A stretch of DNA of 64,000 bases from Bizionia myxarmorum (GCF_008086205.1 NZ_VSKK01000001.1:1612001-1676000); one strand, 5' to 3'; counted from the stretch's first letter, positions 1 to 10,204 are shown. A program made the numbers and translations. Notes: generated by a model from the sequence alone, not told the origin.

Positions 1-664
1 TAGTTCTACCATTAAAATTGGTATCGCCTAAACTATAGCCTTCAAAATATTGCTCATTTTCCGCAGGACAAAATCCTACAATTTCAGGATGGATGGTACT
101 GGTATTTACATCCGTACTCGTTCCGGGTATAAGCGCAATATTTACATAGGGATCTGCGGAACCCGTTTCTTTAATAAGGAATGCAAAACCATCAGAATAT
201 TCACATGGATAATTGGCATAATACTCTTCAGAGGCTAAAATATAATTAAACTGAACTTGGTTGGAAACGGAAATAAAATCGAATTGTATAGCGGTTGCAT
301 TTAGCGTGTTGGTTATGCCTAAAGCCTCTTCTAAATCTGAATCTGTTAGCCAATCTGGTGTACCATCATTCAGCGGATTCACATTGGTTACATTTCCTCC
401 CGAAACAGCGGCACCAGTAGATAATAAAATTCCGTTATCAAAAGGGAATGTTGAATCTGCGCGTTCAAAATATCCAAAACTTTTTAGGTTATTGATGCTC
501 CCATTAACAAGAGATTGCACATTAGAAATTTCTACACAACCATCAATTAAACGCTCTTCAATAAGCTCTTGTGCCGAAAAGTTATCTGAAATGGATATCT
601 TTTGAGCAAAACCTTGGTTTAAAAATGCCAAGAAAAAGCACGTGAAAAAGAGACTATACTTCAT
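1..664 (-). CDS. Secreted choice-of-anchor L domain protein, partial
   Basis: The reverse reading frame opens at an ATG (664-662) and stays open to the window edge, so the C-terminus is missing. Residues 1-21 form a Sec signal peptide ending in FAQ. The mature part reads like a choice-of-anchor L domain: QSLVNGSI, a FGYF segment, FPFDNGILLSTGAA, then AIQFDFISVSNQVQFNYILASEEY and a YSDGFAFLI block. In this family the domain sits at the N-terminus of large surface proteins that usually end in a T9SS type B sorting domain, so this is probably T9SS cargo (inference; the end is outside the window). It lies 111 bp downstream of another T9SS cargo gene and has its own promoter box. Confidence 0.8.
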   Translation of the reverse strand, partial: MKYSLFFTCFFLAFLNQGFAQKISISDNFSAQELIEERLIDGCVEISNVQSLVNGSINNLKSFGYFERADSTFPFDNGILLSTGAAVSGGNVTNVNPLNDGTPDWLTDSDLEEALGITNTLNATAIQFDFISVSNQVQFNYILASEEYYANYPCEYSDGFAFLIKETGSADPYVNIALIPGTSTDVNTSTIHPEIVGFCPAENEQYFEGYSLGDTNFNGRT

Positions 665-715
665 TATTTAAAAGAATGTGAGGTTGTAACTATCAGATTT
701 GAGGTGTAATATGCG

Positions 716-723
716 CAAAGATA
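716..723 (-). promoter_or_regulatory. Promoter -7 box of the choice-of-anchor L gene
   Basis: TATCTTTG on the reverse strand exactly matches the Bacteroidota -7 consensus TAnnTTTG. It lies about 50 bases upstream of the ATG at 664, in the gap after the preceding gene. No clear -33 TTG is seen at the usual distance. Confidence 0.5.
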
Positions 724-775
724 CTAAATAATCAGACGAATGGTTGTATTAATCGTTTAAATGCAAATATTTAAT

Positions 776-2620
776 CTAATAGGTTATAAAAACCCAACCC
801 GTAACAGGTTTAAAGTTGTTATCATTTAAATGAAGTACATAAAAGTAGGTGGCAACCGGGACGCGATTACCATGATTTATAATGCCTTTGTTTATGTCAC
901 CTTTCCATGGTAAATCATTATTTCCTTCAAAAATTAAAGTGCCCCAGCGGTTATAAATTAGTAGTTGATGTTCTTCAAAAATATTATATAAACCTTGAAT
1001 ATCAAACCAATCGTTAAAGCCATCTTGATTTGGTGTGAAGACTTGGGGAATATGAGGTGGGCAATTTTTTACGATTAAATTAAAGTTATAAAAACTAAAG
1101 CATATTTCCGAGTTAACTCTAATAAATATTTCTTGTGGGGCTGCTCTATTTTCAAAATATTCTGGATTTAAAATTTCGTTTTCTTCAGCGAAAAGATCGA
1201 CTATAGATTCATAGAAACTTATGTCTTCAATATTTACATATTCAATATATTGAAGTTGTTCTGTTAAGTTGAAAATGGCGCTGTCAAAACTTAAATCGCA
1301 AGATTCTAAAGGTTTTAATGGAGTAGCTTCAGGAATTGGAATTAAAGTAATTTGCTGTGACGTTATATTGTTGAATTCGTTTAACTCCGTTACTAAGCCC
1401 GTTCCGTTTCCAATATCATCCACAATTATTTTTAGAGTGAAATTATCTGGAATAGAATCCGGAATATTTAAAATTATAGATAGTGCTTCAAAACCATCAA
1501 TAGGAATACTATTTTGGGTTGCACTTTGAGCAACCAGAAAACCGTCCGCATAAAATGCTATTGGCGTTGCGTTTGGTAAAATGTCTGTTGAGTTAATATT
1601 ATATACCGTGAAATTGACATTAACATTTCTAGTAGCACATTCTAATTCATAATTATCCACAACAATTGTGGCATCCGGAAGTTGACTATTAAGTACCGTA
1701 ATAATGTTATTCAGAATAATTAAATCGGCCCGAATAACGCCAAATTCATCAACAGCGCCTGTTGTCAATTTTATTTCAACGCTATTATCACCTATAGCAA
1801 TGTTGTTTTCAATGTTATAAACATCTAAATCGCCATTATAAAATTTGTCACTTCCTGTAAAGGAATTGGTGCCGTTAAAAGCATTGTTTGCAGGATTTAA
1901 AGGCGGATTCGATAGGATGTTGTTATTAATTAAAAGTGATTCGCCGTAATTTAAATTAACATCACCTTCCCAAGCTAAAAAACCAATTTTAGCGCCAATA
2001 TTATCCAAGACATTAATGTTTTCTAACAGAATTGTTTTATCTTGAACATTTCTATTAATAATTTCTAGCCCTTGAAATATATTAATCTGGTTAATGGGTA
2101 AGTTCGTGTTTTCGTAAATAATATACATACTCCAGCCCGCAAAATTAGTACGGTTATTACAATATCCAGAATTTGTAGTAAGTGTTTGTGAAATATCTAA
2201 TTCTGAAAATGTATAGGTTCCATTTCCTGAATTTATAACATAATTGGTAATATCTGTGTAACATGCAAAATAGGTGAGGAGTCCATAATTCGGATCTGCA
2301 TAATCTACTAAATATGTCGTGTCTGCACTAAAAGAATTTCCGTTGACACTAATTTCCGTATCGCCTGTTCCTGAACCTGCCCAATATAAGTAGGCTGCAA
2401 CAATATTCCAATTGGGGTTTAATGCTAATTCCGCTTCAGATTCTGGTAAAATTTCACAAAAACTCCGGTCTAAATTATTTTCAAATGGATTCAACGTATT
2501 TCCAATAGCGGTGTAATCATAACGCCCGTTAAATTGTTGGAAAAGGGTTATTTCTTGGCTAAAAATGGTTGCCGAGAAGAAACAGTAAAGGATTAAAATT
2601 AATTTATTAAACTGAAACAT
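776..2620 (-). CDS. T9SS type B sorting domain protein with CARDB-like domain
   Basis: 614-residue secreted protein, probably a surface or adhesion protein. Residues 1-21 form a signal peptide ending in FSQ. Residues about 25-310 form a beta-rich domain with an AAYLYWAGSG segment, common in flavobacterial surface proteins. Residues about 318-430 look like a CARDB-type immunoglobulin-like domain (ATIVVDNYELEC onward). The last ~90 residues are a gliding-motility-associated (type B) sorting domain: PQVFTPNQDGFNDWFDIQG, LLIYNRWGTLIFEG and a terminal GWVFITY. It is third in a run of same-strand T9SS cargo genes, 39 bp after the previous one. Its sorting domain is clearly different from those of its two upstream neighbours. 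The ligand is unknown. Confidence 0.85.
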   Translation of the reverse strand: MFQFNKLILILYCFFSATIFSQEITLFQQFNGRYDYTAIGNTLNPFENNLDRSFCEILPESEAELALNPNWNIVAAYLYWAGSGTGDTEISVNGNSFSADTTYLVDYADPNYGLLTYFACYTDITNYVINSGNGTYTFSELDISQTLTTNSGYCNNRTNFAGWSMYIIYENTNLPINQINIFQGLEIINRNVQDKTILLENINVLDNIGAKIGFLAWEGDVNLNYGESLLINNNILSNPPLNPANNAFNGTNSFTGSDKFYNGDLDVYNIENNIAIGDNSVEIKLTTGAVDEFGVIRADLIILNNIITVLNSQLPDATIVVDNYELECATRNVNVNFTVYNINSTDILPNATPIAFYADGFLVAQSATQNSIPIDGFEALSIILNIPDSIPDNFTLKIIVDDIGNGTGLVTELNEFNNITSQQITLIPIPEATPLKPLESCDLSFDSAIFNLTEQLQYIEYVNIEDISFYESIVDLFAEENEILNPEYFENRAAPQEIFIRVNSEICFSFYNFNLIVKNCPPHIPQVFTPNQDGFNDWFDIQGLYNIFEEHQLLIYNRWGTLIFEGNNDLPWKGDINKGIINHGNRVPVATYFYVLHLNDNNFKPVTGWVFITY

Positions 2621-2659
2621 AGGTTAGTGTTGCAGTTTTAAATGTACGATTTTTAAATG

Positions 2660-5122
2660 TTATCGTTTTAAGGTGAAATGACTTTTAAATATACGTCCAT
2701 CTTGCAATTGAACCGAAAACCAATAATCGTCATTTGGTAAAACTTGACCATTGTATGTGCCATTCCAACCCGATCCTAAAGGACTTAATTCTTTAAGTAA
2801 TTTTCCAAAACGATTATAAATTAAAATTCTGGTATTCGGTTGAAATAGAGCTGATACACCTTGAATATTCCAAGTGTCATTATCGCCGTCGCCATTTGGT
2901 GTAAAGAATTTAGGAAATCCAATAACCGAAACCATATCATCTACTAATCCGCAATTATTTTTAATGTCGCGAACACTTACGGAATAAATTCCTGGTCGAA
3001 CATTGGTAAATTGATTACTAGATTGATAATTGGCATAAATGGTGCCATTCGCATTAAAAAGTGCAAACTCATATTCGCCTTCGCCTGATACAATAATCGT
3101 TACCGTGTTGGCATCTGATGCGTCTACAATTTCAAAGGATTCAATAGTTGCAATATTTGAAGGCTCTACAATTATATTTCGCTGTTTGGAGCAATTCGTA
3201 ACGCGGTCTGTAACTGTAACCGTAAACGTACCTGTTGTATTGATGTTAATAGTTGACGTTGTTTCTCCCGTTGACCAACTAAAATCATAATTGCTACTCG
3301 TTGTTCCAGCATCAATAGTTATAGTTGCCGGGAAGCTGTTTAAACAATAATATAAGAAATCATCTTCAGGAATAGACGGTAACGGATTTACGATTAATTC
3401 AATTTCTGCTATTCCAAAACAATCATTTGCATTATCAACTCGGGCATAAACGGTTTGTGAATTTGGAATGTTATTAGTGAAATTGGCGTCAATAGGATTT
3501 TCTTGAGCATAGGCATCTTCTAAAAACTCATAATACGTCACGTTTAAATTGGCCGGTAATCCATTTAAAATTTCCCCTTCTACATCACTTAAATTAAAGG
3601 CATGCAAGCCATCTTCGGTGCCATCATCATCACAAGTAGTAATTACAGAATTTGAAACCAATGTATTACTGACATTCAAGGTTAATTCCGAAAAACTAGA
3701 ACAGCCAGTGGTTGTATTTATAACTTGTGCAATGATTATTTGCGGATTGGATGTATTTTCAAAATTGGTGAAATTGGTAATATCATTCGTTTCTGATTGT
3801 GCATCTACCAAATTTCTGTAAAATTTCACACTTCTGTTTGGCGTATTACCTGTTAGTGTTTCAAATGAATTGTTCAAATTGAAAACTCCAAAAGCATCAT
3901 CACTACATTGGGTTTGCGAGGCGTTAAAAGCTTCAGGTAGGGGAAGAACATTTAAGGTTAATTGCGTAGTACTATAACACGTTGGATTGCTAATGCTTTC
4001 AATACGAACAAAAATAACTTCTTGAAATGCGGTATCATTATAATAGGCATTTGGAAATGGATCCGCTTTAACCTCCGCATCTAAAAGATCTTTGTGATAA
4101 GAAACATTAAATTCTGAAGCATTCTGACCATTTAATATTTCGTTATTTTTTGAATCTAAATTAAAAACGATTCGACCATTGGCAGCATCGCCATCATCCG
4201 TATTATCACATAAATTATAATCCGTTGGAACATTAAAATCTGGCCCCGGATTTACGGTTAGATCAAAAGGGATAATTTCGAAGCAACCGGTAGCATTGTC
4301 GGTAATTTTCGCATACACCTCTTGTGGATTGGTAGTGTTCGTAAATAAACCGATAATCTCACCTACATTAATGTTGGCATCACTTTCAGATCTGAAATAG
4401 GTGACGCTAACATTGGTTTGACTCCCAGTTATTTGGTTGGTATTTAAGCTTAAATCGAAAGTAGTTCTACCATCCGTATTTGGTGCAACCACATCACATT
4501 TTTCTAAATTCAAAGCGGTTGTATCTCCACTATTACTAGCTTCATTGACGGGAGGACTTGCAAATTCAGCCGTTCCAATCCACTCTAAATTGAAAGGACT
4601 GTTCCCAACGGGTCTGTCTATTACTATAAAATATGTATCTCCGGCAGTAACGGTAAGCCATTCCACAAAACTATCGCCTAATTCGCCCGGTCCACCACTA
4701 GTTGCATTGGTAGCCGTATCTATCATTCCTGTTAGATTGTTGCCTTGGTTCGCTGCTTGCGGATTAGTCGTTGAACAGCGAATGGCAGGACTTAAATTTC
4801 CACAAACTGCATTAGGACCAAATACGAAAAAATCATAATCTTCCCGAATGTTGGTGCTTTGAGGTGTCAATATAAACCCTAATGTGCCATCAGTGACCAA
4901 CGTTACTTTTAGCCATAAACTATTATTTTCATAACTTCCACAGTTATTCAAACCATTAAGTTCTTGGGTTCCAATACCGTTAACGTTGAGGTTAATTTCC
5001 GAATTTCCACAAACGGTTACCGCATCCACACAATCTGTTGGGGCTTGAGCTTGTAAATTATATGTTATTACACATAAAAAAAGGAAGCAAAGGTGTTTTT
5101 TTAATCTAAATAAAATTTTCAA
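2660..5122 (-). CDS. T9SS type B sorting domain protein, 820 residues
   Basis: Secreted multi-domain surface protein. Residues 1-25 form a signal peptide ending in LQAQ. Residues about 28-190 form a CUB/pre-peptidase-like beta domain (AVTVCGNSEINLNVNG, then DYDFFVFGP). Four or five repeated units of about 95 residues follow, each with a C-x-D cluster and a phrase of the type NPQ(E/I)(V/I)(Y/I)A(K/Q)(I/V). The sorting domain ends with FPKFFTPNGDGDNDTWNIQG, RILIYNRFGKLLKEL and FKSHFTLKR. Only 4 bp separate it from the stop of the upstream 1102-residue paralogue, so the two are surely co-transcribed. The repeats and C-terminus are homologous to that neighbour. The function of the repeats is unknown. 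Confidence 0.85.
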   Translation of the reverse strand: MKILFRLKKHLCFLFLCVITYNLQAQAPTDCVDAVTVCGNSEINLNVNGIGTQELNGLNNCGSYENNSLWLKVTLVTDGTLGFILTPQSTNIREDYDFFVFGPNAVCGNLSPAIRCSTTNPQAANQGNNLTGMIDTATNATSGGPGELGDSFVEWLTVTAGDTYFIVIDRPVGNSPFNLEWIGTAEFASPPVNEASNSGDTTALNLEKCDVVAPNTDGRTTFDLSLNTNQITGSQTNVSVTYFRSESDANINVGEIIGLFTNTTNPQEVYAKITDNATGCFEIIPFDLTVNPGPDFNVPTDYNLCDNTDDGDAANGRIVFNLDSKNNEILNGQNASEFNVSYHKDLLDAEVKADPFPNAYYNDTAFQEVIFVRIESISNPTCYSTTQLTLNVLPLPEAFNASQTQCSDDAFGVFNLNNSFETLTGNTPNRSVKFYRNLVDAQSETNDITNFTNFENTSNPQIIIAQVINTTTGCSSFSELTLNVSNTLVSNSVITTCDDDGTEDGLHAFNLSDVEGEILNGLPANLNVTYYEFLEDAYAQENPIDANFTNNIPNSQTVYARVDNANDCFGIAEIELIVNPLPSIPEDDFLYYCLNSFPATITIDAGTTSSNYDFSWSTGETTSTININTTGTFTVTVTDRVTNCSKQRNIIVEPSNIATIESFEIVDASDANTVTIIVSGEGEYEFALFNANGTIYANYQSSNQFTNVRPGIYSVSVRDIKNNCGLVDDMVSVIGFPKFFTPNGDGDNDTWNIQGVSALFQPNTRILIYNRFGKLLKELSPLGSGWNGTYNGQVLPNDDYWFSVQLQDGRIFKSHFTLKR

Positions 5123-5126
5123 ATAA

Positions 5127-8100
5127 TTAGCGTTTTAGGGTAAAATGGCTCTTAAAAATACGTCCATCTTGTAGTTGTACAGAAAACCAATAATCGTCAT
5201 TTGGAAGAACTTGGCCATTATAAGTGCCATTCCAACCGCCTTGTAACGGGTTGAGTTCTTTTAGCAGTTTTCCGTAGCGGTTAAAAATTAAAATTCGAGT
5301 GTTGGGTTGAAATTGTGCGGTTATACCTTGAACATTCCAAGTATCATTAGTGCCATCGCCATTTGGTGTAAATACTTTTGGAAATCCAATTACGGAAACC
5401 ATGGCATCAACAATTCCACAATCATTCTTAACATCGCGAACACTTACGGTATAAATTCCTGGATCTATATTGGTGAATTCTGAACTCGTTTGATACGCAG
5501 CGTATAAATTTCCAGCAGCATTAAATAAGGCATATTCATATTCGCCTTCACCTGAAACTATAACCGAAATGGTATTATTTCCTTGTAAGGCATCTTTAAC
5601 ATTAATCGTTTCAATAGTTGCAATATTTGAAGGATCAACTGTAATAGTTCGTGTTTCTATACAACCAGAGCCATTTGCGACCGTTACGGTGTAGTTTCCA
5701 GCTGCATTGACATCAATTTCATTAGTAGTTTCGCCAGAAGACCAAGAATAGGTGTAGTTATTAGCTGAATCAAATAAAACGCCTGCATTTATAGATAGTG
5801 TCTGCGGGAACGTATTTAAACAATACAGAATAGTATCATCTGGCTCTAGTTCGGGTCTGGTATTGATAGTTAAGGTCACTTCTCCAATTCCATAACAAGC
5901 ATTGTTGTTTTCTACCCGTGAGTAAATAATCTGATTGTAAGGTGTAGTATTGTTTAAAGGTGTTTCTAAAGCATTTTGTTCTAATAAGGCATCTGTATAT
6001 GTTCCGTAAAAACTTACTGGAAATGTTATACCATTATCCTGCTGAATGGCTAATGCTATAGCATCCAAATCAAAAGTATTAATTCCGTCTTGAGAATCTA
6101 ATTCATCACAAACTTCAGGAGCTTGATAATTACTGATTTGCGTGGTACTGACCTCCAGAGATAATTCTGCTATGCTATAACATAACGTACTGTTATTAAT
6201 AACTTTGGCAAAAATAATTTGTGGATTATTGGTATTTATATATCCTAAAGGATTTAGAAATGTGCCGCCATTTTCAGCATCTAACTGATTATCATAATAT
6301 TCAACTGAAACAGTGGTTGAATTTCCTGTAATAATATCAAAAGCTTCATTTAAATTGAAACTTGTTTTTCCATCAAAAACACCGTCTTCATCACACTGAA
6401 TTAAATTGGTATCAAAAACGGTAGGAAGCGGATTGATACTAATATTAAATGATGTCGTATCAAAGCATTCTGGATTTAGCTTGTTTTCAATTCGAACAAA
6501 AATTTCTTCTTGAAAAGGTATCTGGTTATAATAGGTATCGTCCAAAGGACTTGCTCCAACATCCGCGTTAGCTTGAGAAGCATGATAACTTACAGTGAAA
6601 TCCGCTGGATTTTGAGTATTTAAAACAAGCGCATTAAAATCTATTAAATCAATATTAACTTGGCCGTTTGCGGTATCGCCATCGGTAGCATCATCACATT
6701 GTTCTTGGTCAGCAATTGGGTTTGCTACAGGCGTAATAAAAACCTCGACTTCAAAAGAGGTCGTATCATAGCAATTGGGATTGCCTTCGTTTTGAATGCG
6801 TGCAAAAATAGTTGTAGGGTTTGTGGTGTTGGTAAAAAGACCTATAATTTTATTTTCATTCGCGTCAGCATCTTCTTGTGATTCAAAATAATGAACACCA
6901 TAAATGGCGGAATCTTGCGTGTTTAATATTTCTGAATTCCGAACAGATAAATCTATGTTTGCTATTGAACTGTCACTACAAACATCAAGATTGGTTGCAG
7001 GATTAGCAATAGGATATTCAAAATATGTTACAATAGCTTGTCCTTCTTTTGATTCGCAGTCGCTACTAGGTATTTCTATAAAAACCGAGTAATCACCTCC
7101 TGTGTTTAAAAACAATTCATAAGCAGGTGTTGGTGTTGGAATGGGGTTGCCGTTTAGTGTCCACGTGTATGTTGCTCCTGGAATATCTTCTGCAGTTAAT
7201 GTAAAGGTATCGCCAGTACAAAGTGACAAAATATTGGCTTGGGCTACACCACTTGTAATATCAATTTTCTCTGTAAAGAAAGATGCTATAAAAGGCGGTA
7301 AACCTTGGGTAGAATTATTCTGACCTAACGAAATAGCATTATGCTGATAATTGGAACCTCCGCCCAGCGAATTTGGGTTGTTAATGACGCTTAAAAAGGG
7401 TAACCCTCTTGTGTACGTTGCGGCCATGGATCTATAAATCTTTCCATCTGGACCTAATTGTAAAGCGCTTCGATATAAATTTCTTGTTTCTATTAAAAAC
7501 GCGGAAGTACTAATATTAGCTGCGGATAAATCATATTGTAATAAGTTTGATATATGAGAACTAGGATTATTGTCGCCATTACCTCCAAAAAAATCATTGG
7601 ATGTTGTAACATATAAATACTGGCTATTAGGTGAAAACTCCGCACCGTAAGGTTGATTACTATTTCCTGCAATTGTTATCCGTTGGCTATTGCTTAACAT
7701 TCCTGTGGTAACATCAAAATCAAAAAGATATAGACCGTCATCCATATTGGCACAAGCTACTTTGGTACCGTCTGGTGATAATTTCAGATAGCCTCTTGAA
7801 TCTTCTACATTTAATCTGTTGAAAGTAGATTTTACAGCGGTTGTATTTACACCAGCACTTGTAACTTCAAAGGCATGAAATGTATTTAGATTGTTTGTGG
7901 ATGTTCCGCCAAAATTTGAATAGCCAATCACCCATATGGCGCCAGTTTCACAGTCTTTTAAAACAGCGGCTATTTTCTCGGAACAACGGGATAAAAGCGG
8001 TTGATTTTTTATCGTTATAGCTCCAAAACCGGAATCTAAAGTCATGTCTACAACTGAAAAGTTTAGTCCATTAGTTGTTTGGTTGGAACCAACGGTAAAG

Positions 8101-8435
8101 ACATAAAAAATATTAAGATCGTCAGGTTTAGGAACTACAATAGCCGATTGCGAACTAGAGACATCACCTAATAAGCCCGTTCCATTGACCATAGTCGTGT
8201 TATTTCTATTATAGACGATAGAACCATCCGTATAAAACAATAAGTTTCCGTTATTATCTGAAATAGACGAACAGCCTTCAACCGTATTTAATTGTCCGTC
8301 GTTAAGAGCAGTTATGTTTCCGTCTAAACCAAATTGGATTCCAGCATTTTCGCCAAAATACCAGTTGGAAGCTTGTTGCTGACCATAAGAGACAACAACA
8401 GATAGTAAAAAGATAATTAAGAGTATTTTTTTCAT
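5127..8435 (-). CDS. T9SS type B sorting domain protein with N-terminal beta-propeller-like region
   Basis: 1102-residue secreted protein. Residues 1-18 form a signal peptide ending in SYGQ. Residues about 20-390 resemble a WD40/SMP-type beta-propeller: NWYFGENAGIQF, NGNLLFYTDG, YLKLSPDGTKVACA, AEFSPNSQYLYV and LGPDGKIY mark successive blades. A PKD-like segment follows (GATYTWTLNGNPIP, about 415-470), then ~95-residue repeats with C-D-D motifs, then the type B sorting domain (FPKVFTPNGDGTNDTWNVQG to FKSHFTLKR). It is first gene of a probable operon with the 820- and 614-residue proteins. A TAnnTTTG box lies just upstream of the start. The propeller-plus-repeats layout is typical of flavobacterial gliding-associated surface proteins; its partner is unknown. 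Confidence 0.87.
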   Translation of the reverse strand: MKKILLIIFLLSVVVSYGQQQASNWYFGENAGIQFGLDGNITALNDGQLNTVEGCSSISDNNGNLLFYTDGSIVYNRNNTTMVNGTGLLGDVSSSQSAIVVPKPDDLNIFYVFTVGSNQTTNGLNFSVVDMTLDSGFGAITIKNQPLLSRCSEKIAAVLKDCETGAIWVIGYSNFGGTSTNNLNTFHAFEVTSAGVNTTAVKSTFNRLNVEDSRGYLKLSPDGTKVACANMDDGLYLFDFDVTTGMLSNSQRITIAGNSNQPYGAEFSPNSQYLYVTTSNDFFGGNGDNNPSSHISNLLQYDLSAANISTSAFLIETRNLYRSALQLGPDGKIYRSMAATYTRGLPFLSVINNPNSLGGGSNYQHNAISLGQNNSTQGLPPFIASFFTEKIDITSGVAQANILSLCTGDTFTLTAEDIPGATYTWTLNGNPIPTPTPAYELFLNTGGDYSVFIEIPSSDCESKEGQAIVTYFEYPIANPATNLDVCSDSSIANIDLSVRNSEILNTQDSAIYGVHYFESQEDADANENKIIGLFTNTTNPTTIFARIQNEGNPNCYDTTSFEVEVFITPVANPIADQEQCDDATDGDTANGQVNIDLIDFNALVLNTQNPADFTVSYHASQANADVGASPLDDTYYNQIPFQEEIFVRIENKLNPECFDTTSFNISINPLPTVFDTNLIQCDEDGVFDGKTSFNLNEAFDIITGNSTTVSVEYYDNQLDAENGGTFLNPLGYINTNNPQIIFAKVINNSTLCYSIAELSLEVSTTQISNYQAPEVCDELDSQDGINTFDLDAIALAIQQDNGITFPVSFYGTYTDALLEQNALETPLNNTTPYNQIIYSRVENNNACYGIGEVTLTINTRPELEPDDTILYCLNTFPQTLSINAGVLFDSANNYTYSWSSGETTNEIDVNAAGNYTVTVANGSGCIETRTITVDPSNIATIETINVKDALQGNNTISVIVSGEGEYEYALFNAAGNLYAAYQTSSEFTNIDPGIYTVSVRDVKNDCGIVDAMVSVIGFPKVFTPNGDGTNDTWNVQGITAQFQPNTRILIFNRYGKLLKELNPLQGGWNGTYNGQVLPNDDYWFSVQLQDGRIFKSHFTLKR

Positions 8436-8453
8436 TCAGATAGCAATAGCACC

Positions 8454-8461
8454 CAAATATA
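8454..8461 (-). promoter_or_regulatory. Promoter -7 box of the T9SS cargo operon
   Basis: Reverse-strand TATATTTG matches TAnnTTTG exactly. It sits directly after the stop codon of the ABC permease gene and 18 bases before the ATG at 8435, which suggests the T9SS operon is transcribed separately from the ABC genes. No good -33 TTG is visible. Confidence 0.5.
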
Positions 8462-9289
8462 TTACAAATCTCGCTTCTTTAATAATCTTAACGATAAAAA
8501 CACTAATATGGCAGTCCATCCTAAAACTATAGCAATTTCGTACCAATGCACAGCATAATCATAGGTTAATTCATTTTTATCAGGAAACTTCGCTATCATG
8601 AGGCGTTGAACCGGCTGATCAATAAGATTATACATAGATTCTAGCGGAAGGAATCCTTTTACTCTAAATGCCATTTCAGCAGTTCCAAATATTTTATAGG
8701 CGGCCCAAAAAATAAGCCATTCCGCAATGTATAATAAAAATAAAAAAGCAAGTGCAAATGCAGATCTTCTTAACAACATGCCGAAAAATAAGCATAGCGT
8801 GAAAAAACCAACCAACTTAACAAAGTAGGCTATTAAAAATTCAGTTTCTCTAAATATGATATTAGCTTCCGTATAACTAGAGTAGTATAAGCCGATAAGA
8901 AATGTGGCTACTGCAATTAAAACGGTAGCAAATAATGAGAAAAATACGATGGTATAAAACTTGGATAAAATGAATTCTTTTTTACTTAAACCATCAATTA
9001 AATTCTGTTTAATGGTTTTATTGCTGTATTCATTTCCAATCATGCTAACAACCACTATGGCAAAGAAAAATTTGAAGTAAGAGGCGAAAAATGTGGTAAT
9101 ATGCCAAATTATGGGAAAATTAAATATGCCTAATTCGCCTAATTCTAAAGTGAAAAAGCCGAAGAAATTTATTTTTATAGATGATAAAATCAATACCGTA
9201 AAAGGTAAAATAAAGGATATAAATATGAGAATTTTATTGGTTCTGCTTAAAAGCAGTTTTTGTAATTCTAAATTGACTAGTCGTAACAT
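8462..9289 (-). CDS. ABC-2 type transporter permease
   Basis: 275-residue integral membrane protein with about six hydrophobic segments (roughly residues 17-40, 55-80, 105-133, 150-165, 172-195 and 250-270). It starts with the short amphipathic leader seen in ABC-2 permeases (MLRLVNLELQKLLLSR) and carries the conserved GNEYSNKTIKQNLIDGLSK segment between the second and third membrane spans. The partner ATPase ends 18 bp upstream, so the two form an export ABC system of the NatA/B or bacitracin-exporter type. The substrate cannot be told from the sequence. Confidence 0.85.
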   Translation of the reverse strand: MLRLVNLELQKLLLSRTNKILIFISFILPFTVLILSSIKINFFGFFTLELGELGIFNFPIIWHITTFFASYFKFFFAIVVVSMIGNEYSNKTIKQNLIDGLSKKEFILSKFYTIVFFSLFATVLIAVATFLIGLYYSSYTEANIIFRETEFLIAYFVKLVGFFTLCLFFGMLLRRSAFALAFLFLLYIAEWLIFWAAYKIFGTAEMAFRVKGFLPLESMYNLIDQPVQRLMIAKFPDKNELTYDYAVHWYEIAIVLGWTAILVFLSLRLLKKRDL

Positions 9290-9307
9290 GAAGTTGGTTT
9301 TGTTGGA

Positions 9308-10204
9308 TTAGTTGTTGTCAGTTAGTTGTAAGAATTGTTCTTCAAGACTTTCTTTTCGCTTCACCAAATGGGTTAAAATAATGCCATTTTCAAAAAGCAT
9401 TTTGTTAACGGTTTTGGTGTCCATAGGTTCGTCCAAGAAAGCAGTTATCAAATCGTCTTCCACTTTAATTTTTCCAAACATTTTTTTGTTTTCTAAAAAC
9501 TGAACTAACATATTCGTGTCTTCGGTTTTCAGTTCTAGAAAACCATGACTGGATATCATTTCATCCACACGACCAGAGTATAACTTTTCACCTTTACGCA
9601 AAACAACAACATGAGTACAAACTTTTTCTACTTCATCTAGCAAGTGAGAAGCCAATAATATGGTAGTGCCTTGGCTAGCTATAAATTGAATTAATCTACG
9701 GATTTGATGAATTCCTTGTGGATCCAATCCGTTGGTAGGTTCATCTAAAATAAGAATTTCAGGATCGTTAAGTAAAGCCGAAGCAATAGCTAAACGTTGT
9801 TTCATACCTAAAGAAAACGTTTCAAACTTACTATTTTTTCTATCCAGCAAATTAACGAGTTCTAATTTTTCATCAATCTTACTAAAATCAACGCCTTTAA
9901 TTTTACAAACTAATTTCAAGTTTTGATAGGCCGTCATGTAAGGATAAAAGTTGGGACGCTCAATAATGGCACCTACTTTTTTCAGTGCATCATGTGTTGA
10001 GGTTAGTCCATTAAACCAACTGAAATCTCCAGAAGTTTTATTAACAACATTTAATACAATGCCTAAGGTTGTTGACTTTCCGCTGCCGTTAGGACCCAAA
10101 ATGCCATAAACGTTGCCTTTATTTATAGTGAATGATAAATCTTTAACTGCCGTGAGATAGCCGAATTTTTTGGTTAGATTGGTAATGGTAAGAATGGTTT
10201 CCAA
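9308..10204 (-). CDS. ABC transporter ATP-binding protein
   Basis: 298-residue ATPase of an ABC-2 export system. Walker A is GPNGSGKST (about residues 38-46). The signature LGMKQRLAIASALL is near residues 133-146. Walker B with the D-loop is ILILDEPTNGLDPQG, and the switch histidine is in LLASHLLDEVEKVC. The ~80-residue C-terminal extension after the nucleotide-binding domain is typical of CcmA/NatA-like ATPases. It pairs with the membrane protein encoded 18 bp downstream. A TATTTTTG box lies about 40 bp upstream of the start. Confidence 0.9.
   Translation of the reverse strand: METILTITNLTKKFGYLTAVKDLSFTINKGNVYGILGPNGSGKSTTLGIVLNVVNKTSGDFSWFNGLTSTHDALKKVGAIIERPNFYPYMTAYQNLKLVCKIKGVDFSKIDEKLELVNLLDRKNSKFETFSLGMKQRLAIASALLNDPEILILDEPTNGLDPQGIHQIRRLIQFIASQGTTILLASHLLDEVEKVCTHVVVLRKGEKLYSGRVDEMISSHGFLELKTEDTNMLVQFLENKKMFGKIKVEDDLITAFLDEPMDTKTVNKMLFENGIILTHLVKRKESLEEQFLQLTDNN

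Noticed and set aside
4437-4838. 133-residue + strand ORF
   Set aside because: It lies opposite the T9SS 820-residue gene, which has a signal peptide, repeats and sorting domain. The + strand product has no domain or start context.
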